Part shown: positions 15,978-26,627 of the stretch, piece after piece | Layout of the letters: every line of letters starts with the position of its first letter | Numbering within the stretch: the stretch's first letter is position 1 | Assembly (NCBI GenBank): GCA_019745075.1 | Contig: JAIETR010000003.1 | Location: 1-64,000 of the forward strand | Length of the DNA stretch: 64,000 bases | Origin: Qipengyuania sp. | Lineage (GTDB): Bacteria; Pseudomonadota; Alphaproteobacteria; Sphingomonadales; Sphingomonadaceae | Direction: 5' to 3' | The notes under the pieces: generated by a model | What the model was told of the DNA's origin: nothing | Database searches by the model: none | Seen by the model: the letters and a program-made list of their open reading frames with translations, nothing else | Program-made: the position numbers and the translations under genes

Positions 15978-18197
15978 TTATAATGGCTCTACCTTGTTCG
16001 AATCGGCGGCGCTTCGGTGAGGGTCGCGCGCGAAGCGCAGCTCGACGCGAGTGCCACCGTCGGGGCGCGGAGCGAAGATCATCTCGCCGCCGTGCTCCTC
16101 CACGATCTTGTTGACGATCGCGAGGCCGAGCCCGGTGCCCTTTTCGCGCGTGGTGACATAGGGCTCGACGATCCGCTCGCGGTCCTGGGGCAGGCCGATG
16201 CCGTTGTCCTCGATCGCCACGGCGAGCGCGTCCTCTCCGACGTCGAGCGTCACCGCGATGCGTCCGCGGTAGTCCGGCTCGGCGTCCCGAAGACGCGTAT
16301 CGATCGCTTCGGCAGCGTTCTTGAGCACATTGGTCATCGCCTGGCCGAACTGGTGACGATCGACCGCGAGCATCGCCGGGGCATCGACATCGCCCCCCAG
16401 CTCGTACGCGATCTCTGGATGCGCCACCTCCTGCAGAAACAGCGCCTGACGCACCAGATCGAGCGCATCCTCGGGTCTGAACACCGGCTTGGGCAGCCGC
16501 GCGAAAGACGAGAACTCGTCCACCATCTTGCGCAGATCGCCGACCTGGCGAACAATGGTGGCGGTGAGTTCGTCGAACAGCTCGCCGTCCTGCTCGATCT
16601 GCTCGCGATAGCGGCGGCGCAGCCGCTCGGTGGCGAGCTGGATCGGCGTCAGCGGGTTCTTGATCTCGTGCGCGATGCGGCGGGCGACGTCGGACCAGGC
16701 GGCCTGGCGCTGATCGAGCAACTGACGGGTGATGTCCTCGAAAGTGACCACGTGGCCATCCTTCTCGGGCGCGATCTTGACCGCCAGCGTGAGGAGCTCG
16801 CCCGACTTGGAATGGCTGATCACGCCCTGGCGCAGCCCGGCGGCGACCATCGCCGCGATCTGCGGCGCGACCTCGTCGATGTGCAGCTGCTCGCTGTCCC
16901 CCGCCCCCAGCAAGGCCCGCGCCGGCGCGTTCATGAGCTGGATCCCGCCCGCGGCGTCGAGCGAGAGCACGCCCGCGCTGACCGACTGGATCACCGCCTC
17001 GATGAAGCCGCGGCGCTCCTCGAGCTGGCGGTTGGCGCCCACCAGGGCGTCGGTCTGCTTCTCCAGCTGCGCGGTCATGCGGTTGAAGGCGCGGTTGAGC
17101 AGTCCGATCTCGTCGCCGCCCTGGCGGCCCTCCATCCGCAGGCTGAAATTGCCCGCGCCGACCTTGCGCGCCGCCAGCACGAGGTCGGTGAGCGGCTCGA
17201 CCTGGCGATCGGCGAAGCGCAGCGCGAACCACACCGCGAAGCCGACCAGCGCCAGGCTGACGAAGAACAGCGCGAGGTTGAAGCGCAGCTGCAGCGCCCG
17301 CGCACGCCCGATGAGGACGTCATAGGCCGAGGCGATCGATTTCGCCGCCTCCCAGCTGCGGAACGAATCGGCCTCGGCGTTGCGCGCGGTGTAAAGATAG
17401 ATGCCGCTGCCGCGGTCGATCGGCGCGACCGACTCGATCCGCACCGGCCCGCCCCGCACCGCCACCAGCTGGCCGCCGGTCAGCGTCGGCAGCGCGCCAG
17501 CGACGAATTTGGCGGGATCGTTGTCGTGGCCCAGCCCGTAGACGAATGCGGTGCGCAAGCTGCCGTCGCGCTGCTGCTGGAGAATCGCGCTTTCGGTGAT
17601 GTCGCGGTTTTCGGCCTGGTAGCGGAACAGCGTCGGCCAGTTCTCGCTGACCAGCGAGACCCGCTCCAGGTAATAGCGCAAGTCGCTGGCCATCGCGATC
17701 GTGTGGTTGGCCACATCCTCCTGATTCTGCGCATAATAGCTTTCGGCGAGCTTGTTGGCGTTGGCCATCAGCCCGCGCGAATCGTCCGAAAACCAGAAAT
17801 CGACGCCCGACTGGAACAGCACCGCCGCGAACCCCGCCACCAGCAGGGTCGGGACCGCCGCGATCAGCGAGAACAGAAACACCAGGCGCACGTGCAGCCG
17901 GGCGGTGCTGCCCGCCGCACGCCGCAGCGCGAGCCGGCGCCCGAGCAGCACGAGCAGCCCGATCGCCGGAATCAACGCCCCCATCAGCAGCAACGCGACC
18001 TGCCGGGTGGGCAGGAGCGCGCCCTCCCCCGGCGAGGTGCTGAAGGCGACATAGGCGCTCCACCCCATCGCCAGCAGCCAGACCACGCACAGGCCCTCGA
18101 TCAAGGGGAACACATTCGACCGGCGCGAAGTGACGATGATCCGGCGCAACCAGCGCGGTGTCGGCCAGGCCGTCGAAGTCCGTGCATGCGTCGCCAT
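15978..18197 (-). CDS. ntrY: Sensor histidine kinase NtrY
   Basis: A 739-residue membrane kinase. The N-terminal part has several membrane helices (for example LIEGLCVVWLLAMGW and VALLLMGALIPAIGLLVLL) and a periplasmic loop. A HAMP domain then leads to a PAS domain, the HisKA box [19 protein letters not shown] and a HATPase_c domain (NGIGLPQDRERI, TGLGLAIV). It phosphorylates NtrX. I placed the start at ATG 18197, since residues encoded further upstream run into the end of ntrC and are low-complexity shadow sequence. The ribosome-binding site is weak. A 61-base gap separates it from ntrC. Confidence 0.92.
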   Translation of the reverse strand: MATHARTSTAWPTPRWLRRIIVTSRRSNVFPLIEGLCVVWLLAMGWSAYVAFSTSPGEGALLPTRQVALLLMGALIPAIGLLVLLGRRLALRRAAGSTARLHVRLVFLFSLIAAVPTLLVAGFAAVLFQSGVDFWFSDDSRGLMANANKLAESYYAQNQEDVANHTIAMASDLRYYLERVSLVSENWPTLFRYQAENRDITESAILQQQRDGSLRTAFVYGLGHDNDPAKFVAGALPTLTGGQLVAVRGGPVRIESVAPIDRGSGIYLYTARNAEADSFRSWEAAKSIASAYDVLIGRARALQLRFNLALFFVSLALVGFAVWFALRFADRQVEPLTDLVLAARKVGAGNFSLRMEGRQGGDEIGLLNRAFNRMTAQLEKQTDALVGANRQLEERRGFIEAVIQSVSAGVLSLDAAGGIQLMNAPARALLGAGDSEQLHIDEVAPQIAAMVAAGLRQGVISHSKSGELLTLAVKIAPEKDGHVVTFEDITRQLLDQRQAAWSDVARRIAHEIKNPLTPIQLATERLRRRYREQIEQDGELFDELTATIVRQVGDLRKMVDEFSSFARLPKPVFRPEDALDLVRQALFLQEVAHPEIAYELGGDVDAPAMLAVDRHQFGQAMTNVLKNAAEAIDTRLRDAEPDYRGRIAVTLDVGEDALAVAIEDNGIGLPQDRERIVEPYVTTREKGTGLGLAIVNKIVEEHGGEMIFAPRPDGGTRVELRFARDPHRSAADSNKVEPL

Positions 18198-18258
18198 CGT
18201 TGCGCGAATACAACGGCGGTGTGGCATTTTGGCAAGAACTAATTCGCCCAGCGGACGA

Positions 18259-19658
<1,400 letters not shown>

Positions 19659-19662
<4 letters not shown>

Positions 19663-20792
19663 GCCGCCGCGCCCGGCGCCGAGGCTGGCGCGACCGCGAG
19701 ATTGATGCGGAACGAGGTCAGCCCGGCCTTGTCGTCGCGCTCGTGCGCGATCCGGCCGCCCATGTCGCGAACCAGCTTGCGCACCAGCGCGAGGCCGAGC
19801 CCCTGGCCGTGCGCCTTGCCGGTGACGAAGGGCTCGAAGACATGGTCGCGCAGCTCGGGCGCGATGCCGGGGCCGTTGTCGGCGACCACGATCTCCACCG
19901 GCAGCCGCGTGGCCTTGCCGAAGCGGATGACGTTGTAGACGAGTCCGCTCACGAAACGCGTGCGGACCACGACGCGGGGATCCGCCGCGCCGGCGCAAGC
20001 GTCGCAGCCATTGCTTACCAGATTGATGAGCACCTGCTCGAGGGCTGCGACCTCCGCGGCCACGGGGGGCAGCGAAGGGTCGAACTCCTCGATCAGCTCG
20101 ACCCGGTCGCCGCGCGCGGCGCGCACGCTGGCGAGCGCGCTGCGGATGGCTTCGTGGAGGTTGCAACCACAGCCCCGATCGACCTTCGGCGCGCTGCCGA
20201 GCTGCTGCATGCGGTCGATTAGCCCCGCGATGCGGTCGACCTCGGCGGCGATGATTCCGGCGAGCGGCTTGTCCCGGGCCTCGAGCCGGCGGGCGAGCAG
20301 CTGGCCGGCGCCCCGGATCGCGGCGAGCGGATTCTTGATCTCATGCGCCAGGATCGCCGGCGCGCGCAGCTCCATGCCCTCGCCCTGCTCCTCGCCGCCC
20401 AGCCCGGCCTCGCTGATTGTCACCATGCGCCAGCCCGGATGGCCGTGGAGCGGCGAGCTGGTGAGATTGACGCGGCGCGTCAGCGTGCCGGTGGCGAGCG
20501 GGACATCGCGCGCCACCAGCGGGGCATCTGGCTCGGCCAGCCCCGCCTCGACCCGCGGATCGCCGATCGAGGCGATGTCCGTCAAACGCGCTCCGATCAG
20601 CCGGGTCGCGCTGCGGCCGAGCAAGTCCTCCGCGGCGGGATTGGCCTCGATGACACGGCCATCGGGGTCGAGCAGCAGCACCGCGAACACGAAGCCGGCA
20701 AGTTGGCTGGCCGCGTCGGGCCGGGAGTGCCGGGCATCGGGCGCGACCGGCGCGTCTTCCTGGCTTGCCGCGGAGGGCGCGGCCGGGCTCAC
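19659..20792 (-). CDS. ntrB: Nitrogen regulation sensor kinase NtrB
   Basis: A 377-residue soluble histidine kinase with an N-terminal PAS domain (about 35-105), a HisKA box with H150 in [15 protein letters not shown] and a HATPase_c domain ([40 protein letters not shown]). It phosphorylates NtrC under nitrogen limitation and is normally controlled by PII. A Cys-rich GCGCN segment follows the HisKA helices. It overlaps both neighbours by four bases, making dusB-ntrB-ntrC one translation-coupled unit. Confidence 0.93.
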
Positions 20793-21805
20793 GCCGCGCG
20801 CCGCAGCAGGAAGGGTTCGTAGAAGCGTTCGAGTTCACTCAGGACTCGAGAGGCTTGCGCAATGAAGTTCACACGGTTTCTGAACTCTGCCGAACCCGGC
20901 AGCCCCTTGGTGTACCAGCCCAGATGCTTGCGCGCGATCTTGACCCCGACATCCTCGCCATAGTGGTCGAGCATGGCGCGGTAGTGCTCCATAAGCACCC
21001 CATATTGCTCGGCGATGCCGGGATCGGCGCGGCGCTCGCCGGTGCGCCACCAGTGCATGACCTGGCCGAGCAGCCAGGGCTTGCCATAGGCGCCGCGCCC
21101 GATCATCAGCCCGTCCGCGCCCGACTGCTCGAGCGCTGTGGCCGCGTCCGCGATCGTGCAGATGTCGCCGTTGACGATCACCGGGATGCGCACGGCGTCC
21201 TTGACCTTGCGGACGAAGGCCCAGTCGGCGCTGCCCGAATACATCTGGTTGCGCGTGCGGCCGTGGACGGTGATCATCTGGATGCCGAGGCCCTCGGCGA
21301 TCTTCGCCAGTTCGGGTGCGTTGAGGCTGGCGTGGTCCCAGCCCATCCGCATCTTGACCGTGACCGGCACCGAGACCGCCTTGACGGTGGCTTCCATCAG
21401 CCTGGTCGCCAGCGGCACCTCGCGCATCAGCGCGCTGCCGGCGAGCGTGCCCACGACCTTCCTCACCGGGCAGCCGAAGTTGATGTCGATGATCGCCGCG
21501 CCATTGCCCTCCTGGAGCCTCGCGGCTTCGGCCATCGACGCGGGATCGCAGCCGACGAGCTGCATCGAGACCGGCTCCTCGACCGGATCCCAGGCGGCCT
21601 TCCGCAGCGACTGGCGCGTCTCGCGGATCGCCGCCTCGCTGGCGATCATCTCGGTGACGTTGAGCCCCGAACCATAGCGCCGCACCAGGCGGCGGAACGG
21701 CAGATCGGTCACGCCCGTCATCGGCGCCAGCACCACTGGCGTGGCGATCGGCACAGGGCCGACGCGCAGGGGCGCCAACGGAGGCGGAGGGGGCAGACTG
21801 GTCAT
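20789..21805 (-). CDS. dusB: tRNA dihydrouridine synthase DusB
   Basis: A 338-residue FMN enzyme that reduces uridines in the tRNA D-loop. Features are [13 protein letters not shown] at the start of the barrel, the active-site cysteine C112 in INFGCPVRK, and [26 protein letters not shown] and [11 protein letters not shown], which mark the Dus TIM-barrel and FMN site. As in most proteobacteria it heads the ntr operon. ATG at 21805 is used; 79 bases separate it from the divergent ispDF. Confidence 0.94.
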   Translation of the reverse strand: MTSLPPPPPLAPLRVGPVPIATPVVLAPMTGVTDLPFRRLVRRYGSGLNVTEMIASEAAIRETRQSLRKAAWDPVEEPVSMQLVGCDPASMAEAARLQEGNGAAIIDINFGCPVRKVVGTLAGSALMREVPLATRLMEATVKAVSVPVTVKMRMGWDHASLNAPELAKIAEGLGIQMITVHGRTRNQMYSGSADWAFVRKVKDAVRIPVIVNGDICTIADAATALEQSGADGLMIGRGAYGKPWLLGQVMHWWRTGERRADPGIAEQYGVLMEHYRAMLDHYGEDVGVKIARKHLGWYTKGLPGSAEFRNRVNFIAQASRVLSELERFYEPFLLRRAA

Positions 21806-21884
21806 GAAAGCGGCAATGCCTAAATATTGGGCAGCCGATAGTGCATTGCAGCATGAAGGGCAAGCGAGTACCGCGCGCCCCGCG

Positions 21885-23045
21885 ATGCCGCTCGCCCCCG
21901 CCCCACCCCCCGCCGCCTCGAGCTTCGCCGCCATCGTCGTCGCCGCCGGCGAAGGGCTGCGCGCCGGGCAGCCGGTGCCCAAGCAATTCGCACACTGGCG
22001 CGGCAAGCCGGTCGTGCGCCATTCGGTCGAGGCGCTGCTGGCCGCGGGCGCCGATCCCGTCGCGGTCGCCATTCCCGAGGGTGCGGACGAGCTCGCCGCC
22101 CAGGCGCTCCGCGGCCTCGCTGGCGTCCTCCTGATCCCCGGCGGCGAAACGCGCCAGCGGTCGGTGGCACGGGGCCTCGAGGCGCTCGCCGCCGACGGGC
22201 CCGCGCGGGTGCTGATCCACGATGCGGCGCGGCCCGATCTGCCTGCCGCGGTCATCGCCCGCCTGCTTGATGCGCTCGACGAGAGCCCTGGCGCGATTCC
22301 GGTGCTCCCGGTGGTCGACAGCATGGTTCACGCCGAGGGTGAGGTGATGGGCGATGCCGGCGCGCGCGACATGCTGCGCCGCGTCCAGACCCCGCAGGCG
22401 TTCCGCTTCCCCGCGATCCTCGCCGCGCACCGCGCCTGGCCCGGCGAGCCGAGCGCGGGCGACGATGCCCAGGTGCTTCATGTGGCCGGGGGCCAGGTCG
22501 CGCTGGTCGAAGGAGACACCCGGCTCGCCAAGCTGACCTACGCCGAAGACTTCGCCACCCCGCTCCCGCAGATGCGCGTCGGCATGGGCTACGACGTTCA
22601 CCGCCTCGCGGCGGGCGAGGAGCTGTGGCTTGGCGGTGTGCCGATTCCGCACGACAAGGGACTCGCGGGGCACAGCGATGCCGACGTGGCGCTCCACGCG
22701 CTGGTCGACGCGATCCTGGGCGCGCTTGGCGAAGGCGATATCGGCACGCATTTCCCGCCCTCGGACGCGCGCTGGAAGGGCGCGGCGTCCTCGGTGTTCG
22801 TCCAGCACGCCGTCGCCCTCGCCTGGACCGCGGGCTACACCATCGCCAACGCCGACCTGACGATCGTCTGCGAAGCGCCCAGGATCGGCCCGCACCGCGA
22901 GGCTATGCGCGCGCGGATCGCGGATCTGCTGGGGGTCGCGACTGGCGCGGTCAGCGTCAAGGCGACCACCACCGAGGGTCTCGGCTTCGCGGGTCGCGGC
23001 GAAGGGATCGCCGCGCAGGCGCTGGTGACACTTCAGCGCGTATGA
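21885..23045 (+). CDS. ispDF: Bifunctional IspD/IspF enzyme of the MEP isoprenoid pathway
   Basis: A 386-residue fusion of two non-consecutive MEP pathway enzymes. The N-terminal IspD domain (about 1-225, 2-C-methylerythritol 4-phosphate cytidylyltransferase) has [21 protein letters not shown] and [10 protein letters not shown]. The C-terminal IspF domain (about 230-386, 2,4-cyclodiphosphate synthase) begins [11 protein letters not shown] and has the zinc-site segment [20 protein letters not shown]. The fusion is common in alphaproteobacteria. The start at 21885 puts the IspD glycine-rich loop near the N-terminus. It overlaps cinA by four bases. Confidence 0.95.
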   Translation: MPLAPAPPPAASSFAAIVVAAGEGLRAGQPVPKQFAHWRGKPVVRHSVEALLAAGADPVAVAIPEGADELAAQALRGLAGVLLIPGGETRQRSVARGLEALAADGPARVLIHDAARPDLPAAVIARLLDALDESPGAIPVLPVVDSMVHAEGEVMGDAGARDMLRRVQTPQAFRFPAILAAHRAWPGEPSAGDDAQVLHVAGGQVALVEGDTRLAKLTYAEDFATPLPQMRVGMGYDVHRLAAGEELWLGGVPIPHDKGLAGHSDADVALHALVDAILGALGEGDIGTHFPPSDARWKGAASSVFVQHAVALAWTAGYTIANADLTIVCEAPRIGPHREAMRARIADLLGVATGAVSVKATTTEGLGFAGRGEGIAAQALVTLQRV

Positions 23046-23590
23046 TGGCCGCGATGGACGATGATTCGCTTCTCCCGGGCCACCTCGTCGCGCTGGCCCG
23101 CCGCGTGGTCGAGGAGAACCGCGCGCGCGGGCGCACCGTCGCGCTGGCGGAGAGCTGCACCGGCGGCCTCGTCGCCGCCGCGCTGACCGAGATTCCCGGC
23201 TCCTCGGCGGTGCTCGACCGGGCCTATGTCACCTATTCCAACGAGGCCAAGGCCGAATGCCTGGGCGTTTCGGAGGACATCATCGATACGTTCGGCGCGG
23301 TCTCGATCGCCTGCGCCTGGGCGATGGCGAGGGGCGCGCTGGCGAAGAGCCGGGCCGATGTCGCGGTGGCGGTGAGCGGAGTCGCGGGGCCGGATGGCGG
23401 CACCGCGCTCAAGCCGGTTGGCACGGTGGTGTTCGCGCGGGCATTGCGCGATGGCGACGGCGCCCCGGAGGGGGAACTGGTCTATTTCGACGGCGCGAAC
23501 CGCTCGGCGATCCGGATCCAGGCGGCCTTGGCCGCGCTCGAGCTGCTCTTGCCGGTTCAGCCGGCGGCGGAGACCGGCGGCGCGCCGTAA
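23042..23590 (+). CDS. pncC: CinA C-terminal domain protein, nicotinamide-nucleotide amidase
   Basis: A 182-residue stand-alone CinA C-terminal domain (PncC type), which deamidates nicotinamide mononucleotide to nicotinate mononucleotide for NAD salvage. The signature [20 protein letters not shown] is at about residues 36-55, and [17 protein letters not shown] follows. There is no N-terminal MocF-like domain, so it is not full-length CinA. ATG at 23042 overlaps the ispDF stop; ATG codons at 23045 and 23054 are alternatives. Its 3' end overlaps the convergent ratA gene by 34 bases. Confidence 0.9.
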   Translation: MMAAMDDDSLLPGHLVALARRVVEENRARGRTVALAESCTGGLVAAALTEIPGSSAVLDRAYVTYSNEAKAECLGVSEDIIDTFGAVSIACAWAMARGALAKSRADVAVAVSGVAGPDGGTALKPVGTVVFARALRDGDGAPEGELVYFDGANRSAIRIQAALAALELLLPVQPAAETGGAP

Positions 23591-24012
23591 AGCTGCGCCG
23601 CGCGCGTCTCGAACGCCTCGACCATGCGGCGGAAGGCGCGGTCGAAATACTGCCCCGCCAGCGCCTCGAACACCGGGTTGCGGAAGGTGAAATCGACGCG
23701 GAAATCGACTTCGCAGCCGCCGTCCGCCAACGGGCGGAAATCCCAGCTGTTGTCGAGATCGCGCAGCGGCCCGTCGATGTAATGGACGTTGATGTGGTCG
23801 GGCCGGTGCTTCTGGACGCGCGAGGTGAACTTCTCGCGGATCGCCTTGAAGCCCACCAGCAGGTCGGCGATCATCTCGCTGTCGCTGTCGGACCTGACGC
23901 GCACCGCCACCACCCAGGGCAGGAACTCGTCATAGCGGCCAACGTCCGCCACCAGATCGAACATCTGCTCGCAGCTATAGGGTATGCGCCGCGTTTCGCG
24001 GATACCGGGCAT
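23557..24012 (-). CDS. ratA: RatA/COQ10-family SRPBCC protein
   Basis: A 151-residue START-like (SRPBCC) protein of the Coq10/RatA family. The opening RRIPYSCEQMFDLVADVGRYDEFLPW is characteristic. Family members bind lipids such as ubiquinone to support respiration; the E. coli homologue RatA was reported to inhibit ribosome subunit association. No antitoxin gene is next to it, and a housekeeping quinone-chaperone role seems more likely in alphaproteobacteria. Its last 34 bases overlap the end of the CinA-domain gene in antisense. lipA lies upstream on the same strand. Confidence 0.85.
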   Translation of the reverse strand: MPGIRETRRIPYSCEQMFDLVADVGRYDEFLPWVVAVRVRSDSDSEMIADLLVGFKAIREKFTSRVQKHRPDHINVHYIDGPLRDLDNSWDFRPLADGGCEVDFRVDFTFRNPVFEALAGQYFDRAFRRMVEAFETRAAQLYGAPPVSAAG

Positions 24013-24032
24013 CAGTCCAAAGCCCCAAGCTG

Positions 24033-24107
24033 TCCGTTCGTGTCGAGCGTAGTCGAGACACGCAAGCGCGGCGACATCGTATCTCGACTACGCTCGATAC
24101 GAACGGA
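24033..24107. repeat. Dispersed palindromic repeat (inverted arms of 29 bases)
   Basis: Bases 24033-24061 and 24079-24107 are inverted copies with two mismatches, separated by 17 bases. The core is CCGTTCGTGTCGAGCG paired with CGCTCGATACGAACGG. It fills the gap between lipA and ratA, both on the minus strand. Hairpins with this TCGAGCG-AGTCGAGA core are frequent in sphingomonad intergenic regions (family knowledge). The arms would form a strong stem in RNA and may modulate read-through from lipA into ratA. Confidence 0.85.
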
Positions 24108-24130
24108 GGCGGCAACGGCGGTCAAAGTGC

Positions 24131-25081
24131 CTAAACCGCCCGCGCCACCTTGGCCTCTCGGGCCGCCCGCATCGCGGCGAAATCGTCGCCGGCGTGGTAG
24201 CTCGAGCGCGTCAGGGGGCTCGCCGCGACCTGCAGGAACCCCTTGGCCCGCGCGATCGCGCCATAGGCGGCGAACGCCCTGGGGGTGACGAACTCCTCGA
24301 CATTGGTATGGCGCGGGGTGGGCTGGAGGTATTGCCCCATGGTGATGAAATCGACGTCGGCGCTGCGCATGTCGTCCATCACCTGGTGGACCTCGAGTCG
24401 TTGCTCGCCCAGCCCGAGCATGATCCCGCTCTTGGTGAAGATCAGCGGATCGTGCGCCTTCACTTCCTCGAGCAGGCGGAGCGACGCATAGTAACGCGCG
24501 CCCGGCCGGATCGTGGGGTACAATCCTGGCACCGTTTCGAGGTTATGGTTGTAAACGTCTGGTCCCGCTTCGCAAATCGCTTCGACAGCGGGCCGCATCT
24601 TGCCACGGAAATCGGGTGTCAGGATCTCGATGGTGGTGTCCGGCGTCTCGCGCCGCAGCGCCTTTATCACCTTGACGAACTGCCCCGCCCCGCCGTCGGG
24701 CAAATCGTCGCGATCGACGCTCGTGACGACGATGTGCGAGAGACCCATCTTGCCCGCCGCGATGGCGACGTTCTCGGGCTCGAACGGATCGACCGTGCGC
24801 GGCATCCCGGTCTTGACGTTGCAGAAGGCGCAAGCGCGCGTGCACACGTCGCCCAGGATCATCACCGTCGCATGCTTCCTGGTCCAGCATTCGCCGATGT
24901 TCGGGCAGGCCGCTTCCTCGCACACGGTGTTGAGGCCCAGATCGCGCATCAGCCGGCGCGTCTCGTGATAGCCCTCGCTCACCGGGGCCTTGACGCGAAT
25001 CCAGTCGGGCTTGCGTAGGCGCCCTGTGCGTTCCTGGGGCCGCTCTCCAGGAGGCTGCGGGGCGGTGGACATGTCGTTCAT
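24131..25081 (-). CDS. lipA: Lipoyl synthase
   Basis: A radical-SAM enzyme of about 316 residues that inserts two sulfurs into octanoyl groups on lipoyl domains. Both [4Fe-4S] clusters are visible: the auxiliary cluster CX4CX5C at C54, C59 and C65 and the radical-SAM CX3CX2C at C80, C84 and C87. The C-terminal SSYHAGDDF supplies the conserved serine ligand. I used ATG at 25081; a GTG three codons upstream and an ATG at 25072 are alternatives. ratA follows after the palindromic repeat. Confidence 0.95.
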   Translation of the reverse strand: MNDMSTAPQPPGERPQERTGRLRKPDWIRVKAPVSEGYHETRRLMRDLGLNTVCEEAACPNIGECWTRKHATVMILGDVCTRACAFCNVKTGMPRTVDPFEPENVAIAAGKMGLSHIVVTSVDRDDLPDGGAGQFVKVIKALRRETPDTTIEILTPDFRGKMRPAVEAICEAGPDVYNHNLETVPGLYPTIRPGARYYASLRLLEEVKAHDPLIFTKSGIMLGLGEQRLEVHQVMDDMRSADVDFITMGQYLQPTPRHTNVEEFVTPRAFAAYGAIARAKGFLQVAASPLTRSSYHAGDDFAAMRAAREAKVARAV

Positions 25082-25140
25082 GCGGCGCACTTAAGCCCGG
25101 GACTTGTCAGGCGCAATGGCGCGCGCCATCAGCCCCTCGC

Positions 25141-25794
25141 ATGACAACTCCACCCTCGCTCGAGCTCGCCGGCCTCATCGAAGGCTACCGCCGCTTCCGC
25201 GAGCATAGCTGGAACCCGCGCCGCGAGCGCTGGGCGGCGCTGCGCGAGGGGCAGGAGCCGCGCGTGATGGTGATCGCCTGTTCGGACAGCCGCGTCGATC
25301 CGGCGCAGGTGTTCGACGTCGATCCGGGCGAAATCTTCGTGGTCCGCAACGTCGCCGCGCTGGTCCCGCCATTCGAGACCACGCCCGGCCATCACGGTGT
25401 CTCCGCGGCGCTCGAATTCGCCGTCCAGTTCCTGAAGGTGCGCGAGATCGTGGTGATGGGGCACGGGTTGTGCGGCGGCTGCAAGGCGGCGCTCACCCAG
25501 TCGATGCGCGGCGAGGAGCCCGGTCGCGGCGGGTTCATCGCCGACTGGATCGAGATGCTCGACGACGCGCGCGAGAAGGTTGTCGCCGAGCATGGCCCCG
25601 AGGGCCGCCTTGCCGAACGCGCGATGGAGCAGGAAGCCGTCAAGGTCAGCCTCGCCAATCTGCGCAGCTTCCCCTGTGTCGCCGAGCTGGAGGCGCAAGG
25701 GCGGCTGCGGCTTCGCGGCGCCTTCTTCGCCATTTCGGACGGGGCGCTGCACCTGCTGGAGGAGGCCCGCGGGACCTTCGCCCCGGTTGAGTAA
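25141..25794 (+). CDS. Beta-class carbonic anhydrase
   Basis: A 217-residue zinc enzyme interconverting CO2 and bicarbonate. Zinc ligands are C47 (in ACSDSRVDP, with the D49-R51 dyad), H108 and C111 (in VVMGHGLCGGC). FVVRNVAALVPP and GVSAALEFAVQFLKV are typical of the plant/bacterial beta class. No signal peptide is present. It is divergent from lipA and followed after 18 bases by the NYN gene. It can be called by either the can or cynT symbol, so none is assigned. Confidence 0.93.
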   Translation: MTTPPSLELAGLIEGYRRFREHSWNPRRERWAALREGQEPRVMVIACSDSRVDPAQVFDVDPGEIFVVRNVAALVPPFETTPGHHGVSAALEFAVQFLKVREIVVMGHGLCGGCKAALTQSMRGEEPGRGGFIADWIEMLDDAREKVVAEHGPEGRLAERAMEQEAVKVSLANLRSFPCVAELEAQGRLRLRGAFFAISDGALHLLEEARGTFAPVE

Positions 25795-25812
25795 CCGGCG
25801 CGGCGCCCCCAT

Positions 25813-26553
25813 GTGAGCGAGATGGAAACCAGCCACGAAACCCTCAGCAACATCGCGCTCCTGATCGACGCCGACAACACGCAGCCCAAGGCGATCGACG
25901 CGGTGCTGACCGTCATGGCCGAGCTCGGCCAGGTCAACATCCGCCGCGCCTATGGCAATTTCGCCAAGGGAAATCTGTCCAAATGGGACAGCATCACCAA
26001 CAAATACGGCATCCGCCCGCACCAGCAATTCGACGTCTCGAAGGGCAAGAACGCCACCGACATGGCGATGACCATCGACGCCATCGACCTGCTCTATCAG
26101 GGCAAGGTCGATGGGTTCGGCATCATGAGCAGCGACAGCGACTTCACGCCGCTGGTCATGCGCCTGCGGCAGGACGGGATCCTGGTGTACGGATTCGGCA
26201 GCACCAAGACACCGCAGGCGTTCAAGGCCGCCTGCACCCGCTTCATCGACATCGACCAGCTGATCAAGGCCGCGGCCGCCGCCGACGATCAGCCCCCGCC
26301 CGCCTCCTCGGCCGCCTCCGTCGCCGCCGATACCGAGCTCGTCGAGCTGATCGGCGCGGCCTACAAGGAGGCCAAGCGCGACGAGCAGGGCTGGGCGCGG
26401 CTCCAGCAGGTCGGACAGATCGCTGGCAACCGCTCCAGCTTCGACGTCCGCAACTACGGCTTCACGACCCTGTCCGACCTGTTCCGCAGCCTTGGCAACT
26501 TCAAGGTCGAGCCGCGCGATGGCGGGCAGTTGTGGGTCAAACGGCTGCGTTAG
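25813..26553 (+). CDS. NYN-domain RNase-like protein with C-terminal LOTUS/OST-HTH domain
   Basis: A 246-residue protein. The N-terminal NYN (PIN-like) domain covers about residues 12-155; its acidic metal-binding residues lie in ALLIDADNTQPKAID, GKNATDMAMTIDA and SSDSDFTPLVMRLR. After an Ala/Pro linker, residues 175-246 form a LOTUS/OST-HTH RNA-binding module (LIGAAYKEAKRDEQGWARL ending in LWVKRLR). This LabA/DUF88 architecture suggests an RNA-processing or RNA-decay enzyme, but the substrate is unknown. GTG at 25813 is the longest start; ATG at 25822 is equally possible. Confidence 0.85.
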   Translation: MSEMETSHETLSNIALLIDADNTQPKAIDAVLTVMAELGQVNIRRAYGNFAKGNLSKWDSITNKYGIRPHQQFDVSKGKNATDMAMTIDAIDLLYQGKVDGFGIMSSDSDFTPLVMRLRQDGILVYGFGSTKTPQAFKAACTRFIDIDQLIKAAAAADDQPPPASSAASVAADTELVELIGAAYKEAKRDEQGWARLQQVGQIAGNRSSFDVRNYGFTTLSDLFRSLGNFKVEPRDGGQLWVKRLR

Positions 26554-26627
26554 ACCCTAGAACCCTGGAGCGACGAGCAAGGGCGCCGGATCGCTCCGAC
26601 GCCCCAAATTCCTCGCATGGCTGGCGC

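Noticed and set aside
23557-24012. ratA as half of a toxin-antitoxin pair with a neighbour
   Set aside because: No RatB-like gene is adjacent; the overlap partner is the convergent CinA-domain gene, and a Coq10-like role fits better.
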